Source: Drosophila miranda
Taxonomy: Eukaryota; Arthropoda; Insecta; Diptera; Drosophilidae
Length of the DNA: 64,000 bases
Direction of reading: 5' to 3'
Assembly: GCF_003369915.1 (NCBI RefSeq)
Contig: NC_046677.1
Span: 19,424,913-19,488,912, forward strand
Positions 1 to 11,745 of this stretch are shown here, in pieces. Every line of letters begins with the position of its first letter. Position 1 is the first letter of the stretch. Below the pieces are notes generated by a model, which was not told the DNA's origin, ran no database searches, and saw only the letters and a program-made list of their open reading frames with translations. The translations under genes were made by a program, and so were the position numbers.

Positions 1-217
1 CCACCGTACAAAAAAAAAGAACTCGCGTCAAATGGCCAAAAACTGGATGGGACACCAGGCAAACAGAAATCAGCAGCAAGCAACTGTAGAGTGCAAAAAA
101 ATGGTGCATACTTTTGGGGGACCAACACAATCAGCGACCTTCTGCTGATTTCTGTTGGCCTGGTGTCCCATCCAGTTTTTGGCCATTTGACGCGAGTTCT
201 TTTTTTTTGTACGGTGG
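1..217. repeat. 76-bp near-perfect inverted repeat (fold-back)
   Basis: Bases 1-76 are the reverse complement of 142-217 with a single mismatch (position 61 against 157). A 65-bp spacer separates the arms. The repeat may continue left of the window because the left arm starts at base 1. So little divergence implies a recent event, active gene conversion, or an assembly fold-back. No transposon signature was recognised in the arms. Confidence 0.93.
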
Positions 218-599
218 CGCCCCTATTGCGGATTTCGTGAACTACTTTTTCAAAAATAACAAATTACAAACAAGTTTTGTTTTCTCCGTTATTTGTGGGC
301 CGATCGGGACGTGCGACGGCTTCCTGTGATCGGAAAAATGTCCCTGATTTTATGAAGTCCTTTTCAAGGACCAAGGATATCAAGGATTAAAAATATTTAA
401 TTTACTCCGTTATTTGTGAGGCGATCAGGTCATGTCATGCGATCAGAGAAATACAATGATTTGATGGAGTCCTTGTTAAGGATCAAGGATTTTCCCCCAG
501 TCTAAGCAAATTTAACCCTAAAAATACATATTGGCACAATCCACATGAGCCAGCCCACCAATTAATAAGATTTGTGAAAAGTTTTTATTTCTAAACGTT

Positions 600-770
600 T
601 TATTCGTAAGGACTACAAGATAGCTTTAAGCTTTCTGCAGGTGTCACAGGATGTTTGATGGAAGGCTTAACCCCTGTCGTTATTGCACAGCAGCAGCCAC
701 CACAGAAGCCTCCACAGCACATGGGACAGCACGATCCACACGGGCCACAGATTTTTGATCCGTAATAGTT
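600..770 (-). CDS. Cys/Gly-rich small protein, Mst/CGP-like
   Basis: This minus-strand exon starts after a good acceptor at 771-773 and stays open to a TAA at 600-602. The first ATG in frame is at 722-720 and gives 40 aa starting MCCGGFCGGCCC. The frame is open back to the splice site and already Cys/Gly-rich there (ICGPCGSCCP), so translation may begin in an upstream exon not found. A likely 5' exon ends at a consensus donor at 835 and the intron is 64 bp. That 5' exon has an in-frame TAG just upstream of the junction and supplies no start codon. CGP/CCG runs are typical of the Drosophila Mst sperm-tail proteins, but a metallothionein-like or unrelated Cys-rich peptide is possible. It lies downstream of chico on the same strand. 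Confidence 0.6.
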   Translation of the reverse strand, partial: NYYGSKICGPCGSCCPMCCGGFCGGCCCAITTGVKPSIKHPVTPAESLKLSCSPYE

Positions 771-1947
771 CTGAAAAATATGAAAAAGATTGCTTTAATT
801 TGATTAATTTTATAAGAAGAGATAGAGTACTTACCTGAAACCAAACAGAAGCTCGAAACTAAACGAAAATTCGTTCTGTGCTAATTGGATTGGCCCGAGT
901 CGCCCAAGAACATACGCTCTCGTGGGAATCCCTTGTCAAGAAAAACCCTGGCGATGCCTTGCTACCGATGCCTAATCACAGAATCCTTCTGGACCCACAG
1001 GGGGATATGACTACGGTTGGGCAAAACATTCAGCATCTGAAAGGCATAATGCAACAGAAAAGTAAGATTTCAAAGAGTCACTGGTAAAGAGAAATTAAAA
1101 CTTTAAAAAAGAATTGCAGAAGCAGAACGTAGCTCTAACTAAACAGAAGTTCAAGGTAAAAGAAATTGGTATACAAATAGAAACAAAATTGGAAGAATTT
1201 AATTAGTCTTGATCCTAATATTTCTAGAAACTTAACTGCTCAACTTAACTAGAAGGCAGGAATTTTCATAAATTTTTTCGTTTTCCAGCCCTAATATTTT
1301 TCGTGTAATCTAAAATTTCAATTTTACATCAACCTGTTTGAAGGTGGCGACCCCTAGGAGAAAATTAGTGAGATGTGAGCTTAAATGTATAGGAAAAAGA
1401 CGCCATAAACGCCATTTGTGGTGTAGTAGTTTAATTTTCTTTTGTGCAGAGTGCGCTGGTAGTCATACCCCAAATAAATTACCGAATTAGGATTAAAACA
1501 CATCTGGCTTACACAAAAAAAAAAAATGTGTAATGCAACAAATAGTTCATATCTGTTATTTGGCAGAAGCTATTACAGTTTGAGCTGTCATAAAACAAGT
1601 GTCATAATTCAATTAAAATTTGAATCACCATCCTCTAACTCCGTTGTACAAACCGCATAGCAAACTGAAGGAAATAGTCCCTTTTGACAATCACATGGCT
1701 CTTTAGACAGTTACTTTAATTTAAACGGACCATCTACGGTCAAGATTTCACACTTAGTTTTAGTTCTGTGGAACTGTCCAATATTCAATCTCAATATGAG
1801 TACGCCAGATCGCTTGAATTGAGAAAAATAAGAGGTAAGAAAAAGAGGTAAACTGCCGAACAGTTTCTGGGTAATATTTAAAATGTTTGTTTTTGATACT
1901 GTCATCCTTTTAATGTTATTAGTTGTAATAAATAAGTAAAATATTAC

Positions 1948-2046
1948 ACGTAAATTCTTGATAAGTCGCGGTCCATCGAGGGTATTTTTTTTTTGTCTTA
2001 AACAAGGGAGACTGTTTCAGGGGCCTTGCCCCTAGCACACCCCTAA
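1948..2046 (+). repeat. Partial copy of a small TIR element (family A)
   Basis: The core at 1948-1990 (ACGTAAATTCTTGATAA followed by TCGC and GGGTATTTTT) recurs at 21002-21044 and 25203-25242. The end, GGGGCCTTGCCCCTAG, resembles the terminal hairpin of the complete copy at 20821-21094. It is a degraded non-autonomous element whose family was not identified. Confidence 0.65.
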
Positions 2047-2128
2047 AGGAAATTTGGCTTTTGCACTCTTTCATAGCGATCAAGTAGAGATCAAAGTCCC
2101 CGAAGTATTTTTTACACTGTAAATACAA

Positions 2129-2134
2129 TTTATT
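2129..2134 (-). terminator. Candidate chico poly(A) signal
   Basis: AATAAA on the minus strand lies about 90 bases past the chico stop codon. Confidence 0.5.
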
Positions 2135-2225
2135 TTTTAGTATCTATAATTTGAAGCTTTTCCAATAATATGTACAATAAATTTACAATGTTAAAAAATC
2201 AAATACACATAGTCAACAATTTACT

Positions 2226-5200
2226 TTAAATATTATAGAAGTTCGATGAGGAGGAAGATGAGTCGGATTGATCAAAATCTATTTTTGCATATGCATTCCC
2301 TGCTTCTAAAGACAATGCAACAGGCGGCGATTCACATGAGCCTCTTTTTAAAAATGCTCCAGTGCTTTTCCCGCTAAAATGGGGAAGATCAAGACTTGCG
2401 TAGTAGAGTTCAGGCTGGGATATGCGTGAAGGATGACCTGATGGGAAATTTACATTTTTGCATGGAAGAATTCTGGATATTGTACTGGCCTCTGTTCTTT
2501 TTAAACCAGTTATTTTGAGCTGTAAATTGCATTTCGTGCTTGAGCTGGGATCTTTGTCGGCTATCAGAATAGAATTTTCTGTTAGTCTATGCTCCGAATC
2601 GTCTTTAGGAATGGCTTTTTGATTGTTCTTTAATGAGATAAGTGAGCTATCACTTTTTATTTGAACAATTTTATAGCCAACATCGTTTTGTGTAGCGAAA
2701 TTACTGATTTTTCCTGTAACTTGGGTATAATCTTCATTGCTTATTGAATGTACTAACTTATTTTCATCAAAGACTGGGGAGCTTAGGTCTCTTGTCCCGT
2801 CGTCTAGTTTTGTTTTCTTGTTGCTTTCAATTTCTTGACTCACGTGGGTTCGTTGTCTTATTAATCCAGGATTCTCATTACTTTCGGGTGAGGGCAATTC
2901 CATAGTTTTTTGACATCCTAAATCCATTTCATTTGAACTAGAGTTCTGCAATTCTTCGACAATTACGGATGGTTCTTCTTTTTTCCTCATATCATTTGAG
3001 TCCTGTATATGTGTTTCCGAAAAGTCTTTTAGCTTCAGCTTTTCCATTTTATTTGGAAGGAAAGACACATTTGACTCACAGAACGCTTTACCAACAGGTT
3101 TCATTTCCAAATATCCACCATCTGAAGTGCGTGCATTATTAATTTGATGCCTCCCAAAAAAGTTTTGATCGGTAGTAACATTTAAATCCGATCGAAAGGT
3201 AGGGTTTCTAGTGTTTTTTGAAAGTACATTTTCGATATGTTTGGGAATGTCAATGTTTTTAATGTGCTGTGGTTTTTCCCATTTCGCTGTTTGTGAAAAA
3301 TCAATTTCCATCAAATCACTCATACGATCAGTGTTTATTGGATGTTTAAGGCTTAATAGAGGAGCACTTGTTGATTTTTTTTCTCGGATTGTACTAGAAC
3401 GAATGACTTCATTTGAATTAGAATCGTCTGTAAAAATGTTATTATGGCTTCCGTTCGTTCCAGATTTGTTTTTATCCTTTTCCACAAGAACAATACGTTG
3501 CAAGTCACATCGAGGTATCTTGGACTTTGACCCAACGGAATACGCTCGTACACGATGTGAGTTCTTTCCAGTTTCATTTATGTATCCAATGCGTTTTAGT
3601 TTTGAGTACTCAACTTTATTCCCTATTGAGTAAGCACGAATAGGACGATCACACCTGAAACAAAATTTGAGATACAAATTACAAAAAGTCTAAAATTTAG
3701 TTAAAATAGCTAAAAATAGCAGCTGGTCTGAGCAAACGATCCATTGCGACGCACAATAACGCACAGCACTACTCGGTTCAAAATGGAGCTGTTCTTGCGG
3801 TAGCTCTCTCGCTTTCGTACATCGGTCCTTATATTATAGACATACATGTCTCTCCAACTTTTACTATCGTTTTCGACCGCTAAACTCCACATAATAGATC
3901 ACAATAAACTGTACATATGATATTAAACTGAAATAACTGAACTTATTAATTACATATTTCGCAACAGCTGGTAAAAAGGTTACTAGCTTAATATTCTTCT
4001 TTTTATACAGATCTTCGTGAAAACAAACAAAAATATAGCCATTACAAAATCAAAGGTACACATGCCGCCCGATGGTATTTTTACGAGTACGTGTCTCACT
4101 AAAAAATAATTAACGTGCGGGAGAGAGAGAAGTGCTCCGGTTGCCTTTTAGTATATTCTGGACATGAAAACATCCTCAACTTCTAAGATAGGACTGGAAG
4201 ATAGAGAGAGGGAGACCGACGAAGAGCTCCGAAAACCAGACATTACCTAAAACCAGGTTTCTTCATTTTGGCTATAATAGTGAACAGATCGAAAAATATT
4301 TTGAGAATCTAGCAGATCACATCATTTTTAATGATTCTGTTTCAGCAGTTTTCTGGTATCTTCAATATTGTGTTTTAAAGGTCTTTTTGAGACTTAAGTG
4401 GACGGAAGGAGAGTTCTTGATTGAAATACGCTTCAGTTGCTCCATCCCGTCTAGTCTCTGATAAAAAATGCCTTTAACATATATACATGTATATTTCTAT
4501 GAATTGATTATACCCCTGTACTCTTTGTGCACCGGTTATAAGTACGTCTTTTTAAAATAAATAAGAAGAAACAATGGTGTGACGCTAAGAAAGAATGCGA
4601 AGCAGCTGTGGAGAGATACATGGGAAGACACGCCTTCCCAACCAATCCCGTGCAATCATGAATATCTATAATTAAATGGGGGCAAAATTTAATTGTTCTG
4701 GTGCCCTTCAAGGGTATGATTATGTGTATAGAACACGTTATTTAAACGAGAATATATACTTACTGACTATCCGAATCTCCATCCAGATCTTTAACAAGTT
4801 TTTCGGATATATGCTCAGGAAAGTTAAAATGTAAATTTTCAGCGCCTGCACTTTTCAACAACATATGATTAGACTCCACCATTTCAATAACATGAACAGT
4901 ATCACTTATGGGCTTAATAGGAGTCATCGGAATATAGTTGTCAACTCTCTCTAAAATCGTAAAACATAAAATTAGTCGATTATTATGAAATGTACTTTTT
5001 TATATTTAATTACCATTTTTTACAGTGGTTGAACTTAGCTCAGCACTTGCAAAATCGTCAATATTTTCTTCCGGAATAGCTCCTTTGGAAGACCTAGTGC
5101 TGGAAAAAATGAATGTAAATCAAAGCTTTAAAAGATGTGTACAATTTTTACTGATTTTTATATACCCTGTACTGGCCGTCAGCCATCGGGTGTTAAAGGA

Positions 5201-8200
5201 GGAACAACGGATGACAGGTTGTCTCGACATAGCTGTAAACTTGGACTGGTGTACAGACGTTTCGGGCAAGGGCCCGTGATACAGAGTGATAGCGAAAGAA
5301 CCGTCATCCACCGTAATTGGGCACACACCGGTGGAAGTGCGACTATGCTCTCAACGTGAGGACGGCTGGAAACAGGTCCTGGCAGGGTCAAGCCTCTGCC
5401 ATGGATGCTGGCTAATGGTAGTCAAACGGAGAGAAGAAAACTCTCAATGAAATTACCCCAATCCAAAGGGAGGCCGAGGGGGTGCTCGGACGCTAATATG
5501 CGAGCTAGTTTAAATCAGGCTGCACGCGGAAAGTGGACTATGCCTCGATTGACTAGCCTCTTCCCGCCCGCCCGTGGGACCAAGCGTGCCAAACAATTAA
5601 AACAATGAAAATTCCTCTTAAGAGCTCAGTGCTCCTCATAGACTCACTTACTGCCGGTCACTTACTGCCGATTCACTTACTTTCGTCGATAAGGCGTAAA
5701 ACTTCCGTTATCATCGGATTCGTCGACACTAATTGATGATTCTTCAGATTCCGAGCATCGTAAAGGTGTGTTAAACGGTGGACTATTATTAGGCTTGTTA
5801 GTTGGGTGTGGACGGTTCCCAGAAATCGTGTTAGATCGGAACCCGTGATTTGATCCAAGGTTTATTTGATTGCTGCAGTCGCTTATAGTTCGATTTCTTG
5901 TTGGCAAACTATCACACCTTTCTCTTCCATAAGCTGCAAAAAACAATTATACAATTTAGTCAAAAATTTGTATATACTTGCATAGGTATTTATAAAACTG
6001 GTTTAGATTAACAATCAAAATCTAAAAAAGTTTTACGAAAAACGAAATTATCTGTTTGATTGTATCTTTATTTTTATATGCAATAAACAGAGCGTCTACT
6101 GCAATACTGCAAAGCTTAGATACCTTTAAAACCAAGGGACTAGTCTACATATAGACGGATACACATAGCTAGTGTAGGACACATGAACATGTAGATGAAC
6201 ATCAGAACCGCTAGAGCAGATCGAGGGAGCATGCAACATTGCAACATGGATAAATCGGCGGCATGGGAAACTTATGTTCGCATTGACGCAGATTCTCAGC
6301 GGACATGGGCCCCGACGAGGACGGCTATGCGCCAGCTTTGGAATAGCGGAGAACGCCGAGCACGATCACATGCGTCAGCCCGCGGACGAGCAGAGAGCAT
6401 CGTAGGTGTGCCCCTCACAGAGGTTTGGTACCACGCATGCTGGAAAGCCAAGCAAATTGGACGGCGATACGCAGCCTTGCGACGCAGATCTGGTCTATGT
6501 ATATATTCAAAATTCTTCCATTCTACATTTGAACTTCCATAGGTCGAACCAATATTATCTGATGAGTAGGATATACAGAGTAGGATGTAATATGCTCCCT
6601 AAACGCTGTTGCCACCCATTTTAGTTCGACATATAGAAAATTCAAGTTATAGACGTTCGAGTTATAGAATTTCAACTTTATGTTGATCTACCTAACTTTT
6701 CTGAGAAGTCTTATCTTCTGTGATTTCTTATCTGACAATAAGTTTAATCATATTGGAAGACGATAAGTTTAATTTTAGCAAGAGTGCGAGTTCTGGCAGC
6801 TATAGCAAGTTCCCCTTTAGCAATCTATAAATAAGGCCGCAAATCTTTCGAAAAATAATGTAAGTAATTTAAAATGTATGACCGTATTTTGTACTTACTG
6901 TTATTATGTAAGAAACTACTATTTCGCAATTCGACAGCGCTTTGACGAGTTTGAATAACGTTCATTGGTTTGGAGGATTCGTTTGCCGATGATGAACGTT
7001 TTCTCATTGGTTCATGACTAATTTCAGGTCTTCCTTGATACACATTTAAAAAGTTCATGTTAGTCTCAGTTTTGGCTGACATAGCGCTAGAAATATACAG
7101 ATAAAATAGCCAAGGAAACTTAGTTAATATCAGGAAATACAAAGAAAACCGCAACTAAAATTAAATTTATAAATACAGTTGTTGAGCTACTGCACTTTTT
7201 TAGCAGCGTGTGTTTGCGATCTATTTATTAAAAGTCGACGATTGTTCGTTCTTTCGCTTTCACTATCGCTCTCTCAATCTATCTCGCTTTGGTTAAGCTT
7301 TGCTTGCATTGGGTCGCGGACAATTCAGTGCGCCTTCCCCTGGATAGTCTGGACCTTGCACTTGAGTATTGTACATCATCTTAAGATAGTTATTTAATTC
7401 AACACCGTCTTGGATCGACATCCGACTTGAAACGAGCTCACTCAAACCTAACTCGAACCTTTTTTTTTATCTCTTCGTTGCTGTATTAACTACAAAATAT
7501 CTACCGTCAATATTTCGTACCTATGGCAGTTATATAACAATTTTCACCAAAAGATGCAATCTCAAAAAAGAGAACTTTTGTCGACACTATACCAAAAACA
7601 CTTGCCATTAGTCGTGAATAAGTCGTCAACTGACATCGTCTTCGTGAATATAGCTTTGAACATATGTACATACATACATAAATGTCATTATATTATCGAA
7701 GCTTTCTCTGTCCTTTGGCCGTTATTCACAGCATAATGCTAAGAAATAAACCGTACATACATTAAACTAAAACAACTCGCTTTAATAGCTTACAAAATCC
7801 ACAACAGCGAGTAAAAAGCTTATTAGCTTAACACCTTTCGTATCGCAATAATAAAAACTTAAAGATGCATGCTATATTTTAGCATTATACATATGAATAC
7901 CAATTTGATAATTACCTCAATATTATATTATGCATATTTGTAGCTACAGCAGCATTATCCGTTTCCATCCATAATTCCCCACAGCCTAAAACACTCTGAC
8001 GGCCAAGTTCCATGTAGAAAATGCATTGAGGAGATGCATGGCCGCACCTAGAAAAAAATATACATGTTTTGTGTAGTCAGTGAGTCTATGATTTATGTAA
8101 CTTATACAATATATTTTAAACGCTTTTTGCTAAAGGAACGAATTAATTATTTTTTTTGCTTAAGGGGTTTGAGGTGTGAAGGGAGATCTCTCCGCCAGCT

Positions 8201-9877
8201 CTCTTAATTTTGCTCGCACTTGTCATTAGAGATATAAAAACATTGAGAAAAAGACCGCTAGTTATGTTCTAATGTCAATTCTTGCACTGAGTTGATACTC
8301 TTTCCATCTAATGACTGTCTTTCATTCCGCTACATCTGTCTTTCTCTACTCACACAAGCCCTTATCTCATTCTCCTCCGCCAGGGGACGCACGCTGCACG
8401 AGGAAGTGTTAGAAAAACTAAACTCAAGTTTTTAGCTCAAGACGGTTTTGTACGCCGACAAAGAAGTCATCTGAACAGAGCAGACTAGAGGGAATGACTA
8501 AGCGCGTGGAAGGCGTTGCGTAGCCAGTGCCAATTGATTCGTTCATTCTGGCTGTAATATAAGTCAGAGGTAATCCAGATTCCGTAGATATGGTCATTCT
8601 CTACGACACCAGAATCATTTTTGTTGTTTTAATTGTTTGGGTTGGGGTAATTTATGGGTTTGGACGCCGCCTGAATCTTTTGCTCGGATGCAAACTTTTT
8701 TCGCTACGGCGCTGGATGTGGGAATGCTATAAGATACTAAATAAAGTTCGGCGGGCCGAAAATACAAATTTTTTGATTAAAATAAAAGTATTTACCGACG
8801 TATTGTTGTCAAAAGAATCTCAATACTAGAGACTCGCTCATCACCATTTGCTGTTTTTTCCGGACCTATGCATACGAGTGTTAGGGATTTTGAGGTTAGG
8901 CAGCAGTGATAGGTTCCAGTAATTCCAACTTTTTCAGACATTCCTTTTTTTTGTATACAAACTTGCCACACATGTTCTGTAAAAATAAAATATCTCTATT
9001 AAAGTTTCTGTCTTATCAAGCAAAGTAAAGAAAATGTAGCGTGGTATAAAAGAATATATAAACACGTCGTGACTGTCCAAACCTATTAATGGATATACAT
9101 ACTTATGTACAACTAACTGATCAGCTAGCTAGCTTAAAACGGGTCTACGATAACGAATGTCTGATCTTCATAGTCTTCACAAAATGACACAACTATCAGC
9201 ATCGTCTCTAAGGAACATAATCGTAACCGCGTCATCTATATCTGGTTCATTTCTGTCTATAGGCGACGATAAAAAGATTTCAAATGCGATGCTTACTCAT
9301 TTCGTCTTGAATAGAGTCGATTCAGTGACCACTTTGGACTGATTGCGAAAAATGTTGTACAATTCACGGTGCTATGAGAAATTACGAGATACGTTCTTGC
9401 TACATTCACTATTAACTATTAACGATTGAAGTTGATTGAATTAGGCTACAGTAAGTCAACAGTCAAAAAATATATATAACTAAAAATAAAATTATTTGAA
9501 TTTAACATACCATATGTTGATTGCATTAGACCATTTATATTTGCCTGATGCCGTTGTAAGAATAATAATTTTTCTAACCATTTGCGTAAATCATTTTCAG
9601 TTTCGAGCACAATTCCAAATCCACCTTCTCTTGAGGATAATACAATAACAAACCTGTGTTTTGTATCAAAACGAGGATTTATATTAAAGCAGCTACTTAA
9701 ATAAATAACTCTTTTTGGTTCTGCTCTTTGCATAAATTTTTTTTCTGTATCGTAATATTCTAAACGTGCGGCTGCATTGTTCGTTTTTTCATACAGAACA
9801 AAAAATTTCTTTTTCATTGTTTTCAGTTTTTTTTGGTAGCCGCTTAGCACTAATCCATCATCCGATGTTGAAGCCAT
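2226..9877 (-). CDS. chico: Chico, insulin receptor substrate
   Basis: Chico is the adaptor that docks PI3-kinase and Drk on the activated insulin receptor at the membrane. The CDS is complement(join(2226..3654, 4764..4950, 5014..5099, 5681..5933, 6899..7086, 7916..8047, 8796..8976, 9511..9877)), 940 aa, and all phases agree. The first exon holds a PH domain (about residues 8-115, from MASTSDDG). The next two hold the IRS-type PTB domain (GTYHCCLTSKSL, RRCGHASPQCIFYMELGR). The rest is a Ser-rich tail with two YxxM sites for p85/p60 binding (YIPM in exon 4764-4950, YLEM in the last exon), a YINE site that fits Drk, two RAYSxG motifs and YASLDL near the C terminus. The length is close to that of the D. 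melanogaster protein. A 5' UTR intron acceptor lies at 9896-9898. The gene appears intact despite transposon debris in its introns. Confidence 0.96.
3655..4763. repeat. chico intron with Helitron-like debris
   Basis: This 1.1-kb intron contains degraded INE-1/DINE-1-like sequence. The segment at 3888-3998 is repeated, with substitutions, at 7728-7840 in another chico intron (CAACAGC, GTAAAAAG, TAGCTTAA). A CACCGGTTATAA stretch at 4530-4541 matches one at 49610. No coding signal was seen. Confidence 0.55.
5141..5625 (+). mobile_element. 5' end of a LOA-clade LINE in a chico intron
   Basis: The segment is GC-rich compared with the intron around it. It shares a long stretch with 29090-29370, the 5' region of the LOA-type element further right (GGTGGAAGTGCGACTAT, GGTGCTCGGACGCTAATATG, CCGCCC then GTGGGACCAA). 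It stops before the ORF1 region and nearly fills the 581-bp intron between exons 5014-5099 and 5681-5933. No coding capacity remains. The exact ends are uncertain. Confidence 0.75.
5934..6898. other. chico intron with a GC-rich unidentified insert
   Basis: Bases about 6185-6545 are much richer in GC than the flanks and keep a plus-strand frame open for 115 codons (6195-6542, ATG start), antisense to chico. The predicted peptide is Arg/Ala-rich, and no family was recognised. It could be a fragment of a mobile element. The rest of the intron is AT-rich and featureless. Confidence 0.4.
7087..7915. repeat. chico intron with degraded repeats
   Basis: The intron contains a (CT)-rich stretch at 7245-7290 and a second copy (7728-7840) of the segment found at 3888-3998. 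No exon signals were seen between the flanking chico exons. Confidence 0.5.
8048..8795. repeat. chico intron with two repeat families
   Basis: Bases 8195-8320 match 18100-18205 in direct orientation (GACCGCTAGTTATGT, TTCT(A)AT then CAATTCTT). Bases 8365-8400 (CTCCGCCAGGGGACGCACGC) are the inverse of 61095-61120 and of similar sequence at 11648-11665. This is consistent with a nested DINE-1-like Helitron fragment. Confidence 0.55.
8977..9510. other. chico intron without recognised features
   Basis: AT-rich sequence between the PH exon and the first PTB exon. A short open frame at 9157-9342 shows no recognisable similarity and is probably chance. Confidence 0.5.
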
Positions 9878-11619
9878 TTTTTCAATATTTATAACCTGAA
9901 AGGTACAAAGTTAGAAATAAGTACATTAGTAGGACAAATTTTCGTTTTATCTTTACTTTTGGAAACTTCGGTTTCCGAGTTTTCACTTTTATTTTAATTA
10001 CACATTATTAGCCACATTCTTCCCAAACCCATTCGATGTAATACCATTCGAAATTATTTTCATGTACTAAGTATGTACTATATTTATATGCATACATGTA
10101 TACACATGCTCAAACATTAAGCAAAGTTAAGTATTTAAAAGTTCGTATTCAACAAAAAATTGTTTAATTGTTAAAATATTCATACTGGAACAAAATCTAC
10201 GTGTTATCCATGCCATATGGAATGACCGTGTGCAAAAAATGAATTGAAGACAATAGTACAATAGTATGAAACACTAGACATCAATATGGTATATCGGAAG
10301 TAGAAATTACCACAAAATCAGTTTAAAAGACGGTTTAAGCTATAAAGCAGCTGGTATGGTAGCAGAATTTATGTCCAATTGAAAACTTTTGAATATCCCA
10401 ATTTTTGTATTCCTATCTTTTAACAATATTGCAATTATCAAATTAATACGACTTCTAATTTGGTTTAAGACATATTTTTACAGCTGTATGCTTTCAAAGT
10501 TGACGCTCCTATTAGCACCTGCACCAAATTACAGTGCAACTGCTGCGAGGCGTGTTTTGTTATCGCAAGAAACTTTAAATACGTCAAACAAAAGTGAGCC
10601 TTTTTTTAAAATAAAACGTCAATTATATTTCGTTTGGTACAGTTTATTGGTTCATGTGTTATGCGGTAACGATAGCAAATTGTTTGGGTAATAAGATTTG
10701 TATCTACATATGTAGAGGGCGATAGTTCACCCCGATTAAGGTGTTTAAAGACTTTGACAAGGGCACTTAAACAGGTCATAATATCAGCCGAATTGAATTT
10801 AAGATGATTCCTAATAAGAACCAGTTTTTATAAGACGTATCTAATGCAGAGATCAATATTTCAATTAACAATCTATCATCGACTTTAGATTACGATCCAA
10901 GTGTGGAATGTTATCATCCCTTGAATTTCCTTCTCTAAATAAATACGATCGAAGTCTGTATTTATATTCTTGCCGATCTGGAGGATCATGCTAGCCACCT
11001 TTCGACCTTAAAATCTGGATGGCACAGCTGTTGACATCAGATCTCACGACGTAGAAAAAAGGAGATCCCAAGCGGTACCACAACGGGCCAAAACCGGTCT
11101 AGCTGCGACTGGCTCCTAGCGAGCCTGCAAGCCGCCTCTACCTACCTACAAAACAAAAGCGAAACACTATTTTCAGCTCTAGCCGCCTACAAATACGCTG
11201 GAACAGAAACAAAACAAATCAGTTCAAGCGCTGAAAATTAAAAAATGCATTCAATCACAAATTAAATTTTGTGTATTGCACACCTACTGAAGTGCGCTGC
11301 TGAGCTGGCTGGCATCATAAGATGACGCGGCACGAGCCAAGCGCCAGAACCGAAGACCCGGGGTCCGGTCCGAACGCCAGAGCCGAAGAGCTGGGTTCCA
11401 AACCTGAACCAAAGACACTCTTAAGAGCTTAGTTATTTTTTAAGGAAATATGAAAGGATTTATGGGAAAATGTACACCAAAAGAGCGACCCGTTCGTGAC
11501 CGCAGAATCGTACAGAAGGCCCATATCTAGCAGGTTCCCGAATCTGGATCAAAGCAAATCATTATGATAGCAAGAAGAAACAAATTTAATTGAAATGACT
11601 ACTAAGCGTATCCCCGTGC

Positions 11620-11745
11620 TTACTCATTCGCTCTCTTCATCGTGCAGTCTGCGCCCTCTGGCGGAGGGTGTTCGTACTGACCGAGTATCGAGTACAAATG
11701 TAGAGCCGAGGCCCTAGCTGCGACTCAAAACGTTACCGCTCGTTT
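11620..11745 (+). repeat. DINE-1-like Helitron fragment
   Basis: The fragment contains CTGGCGGAGGG, a GAGTATCG stretch, GTAGAGCCGAGG and AACGTTACC in the same order as degraded copies at 15795-15905 and 49600-49665. The family name is an inference from these dispersed shared blocks and from nearby INE-1-type cores (32398-32590). Confidence 0.5.

Larger units (their letters stand above)
723..2225. other. Intergenic stretch between the Cys-rich gene and chico
   Basis: No coding signal was found apart from the probable 5' exon of the Cys-rich gene (835 to about 900). The stretch is AT-rich and carries a partial copy of a 274-bp inverted-terminal-repeat element (1948-2046). A minus-strand poly(A) signal for chico (TTTATT on the plus strand) lies at 2129-2134. 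Confidence 0.6.

Noticed and set aside
3211..3633. 140-codon plus-strand ORF
   Set aside because: It is antisense to the large last exon of chico, which explains the open frame.
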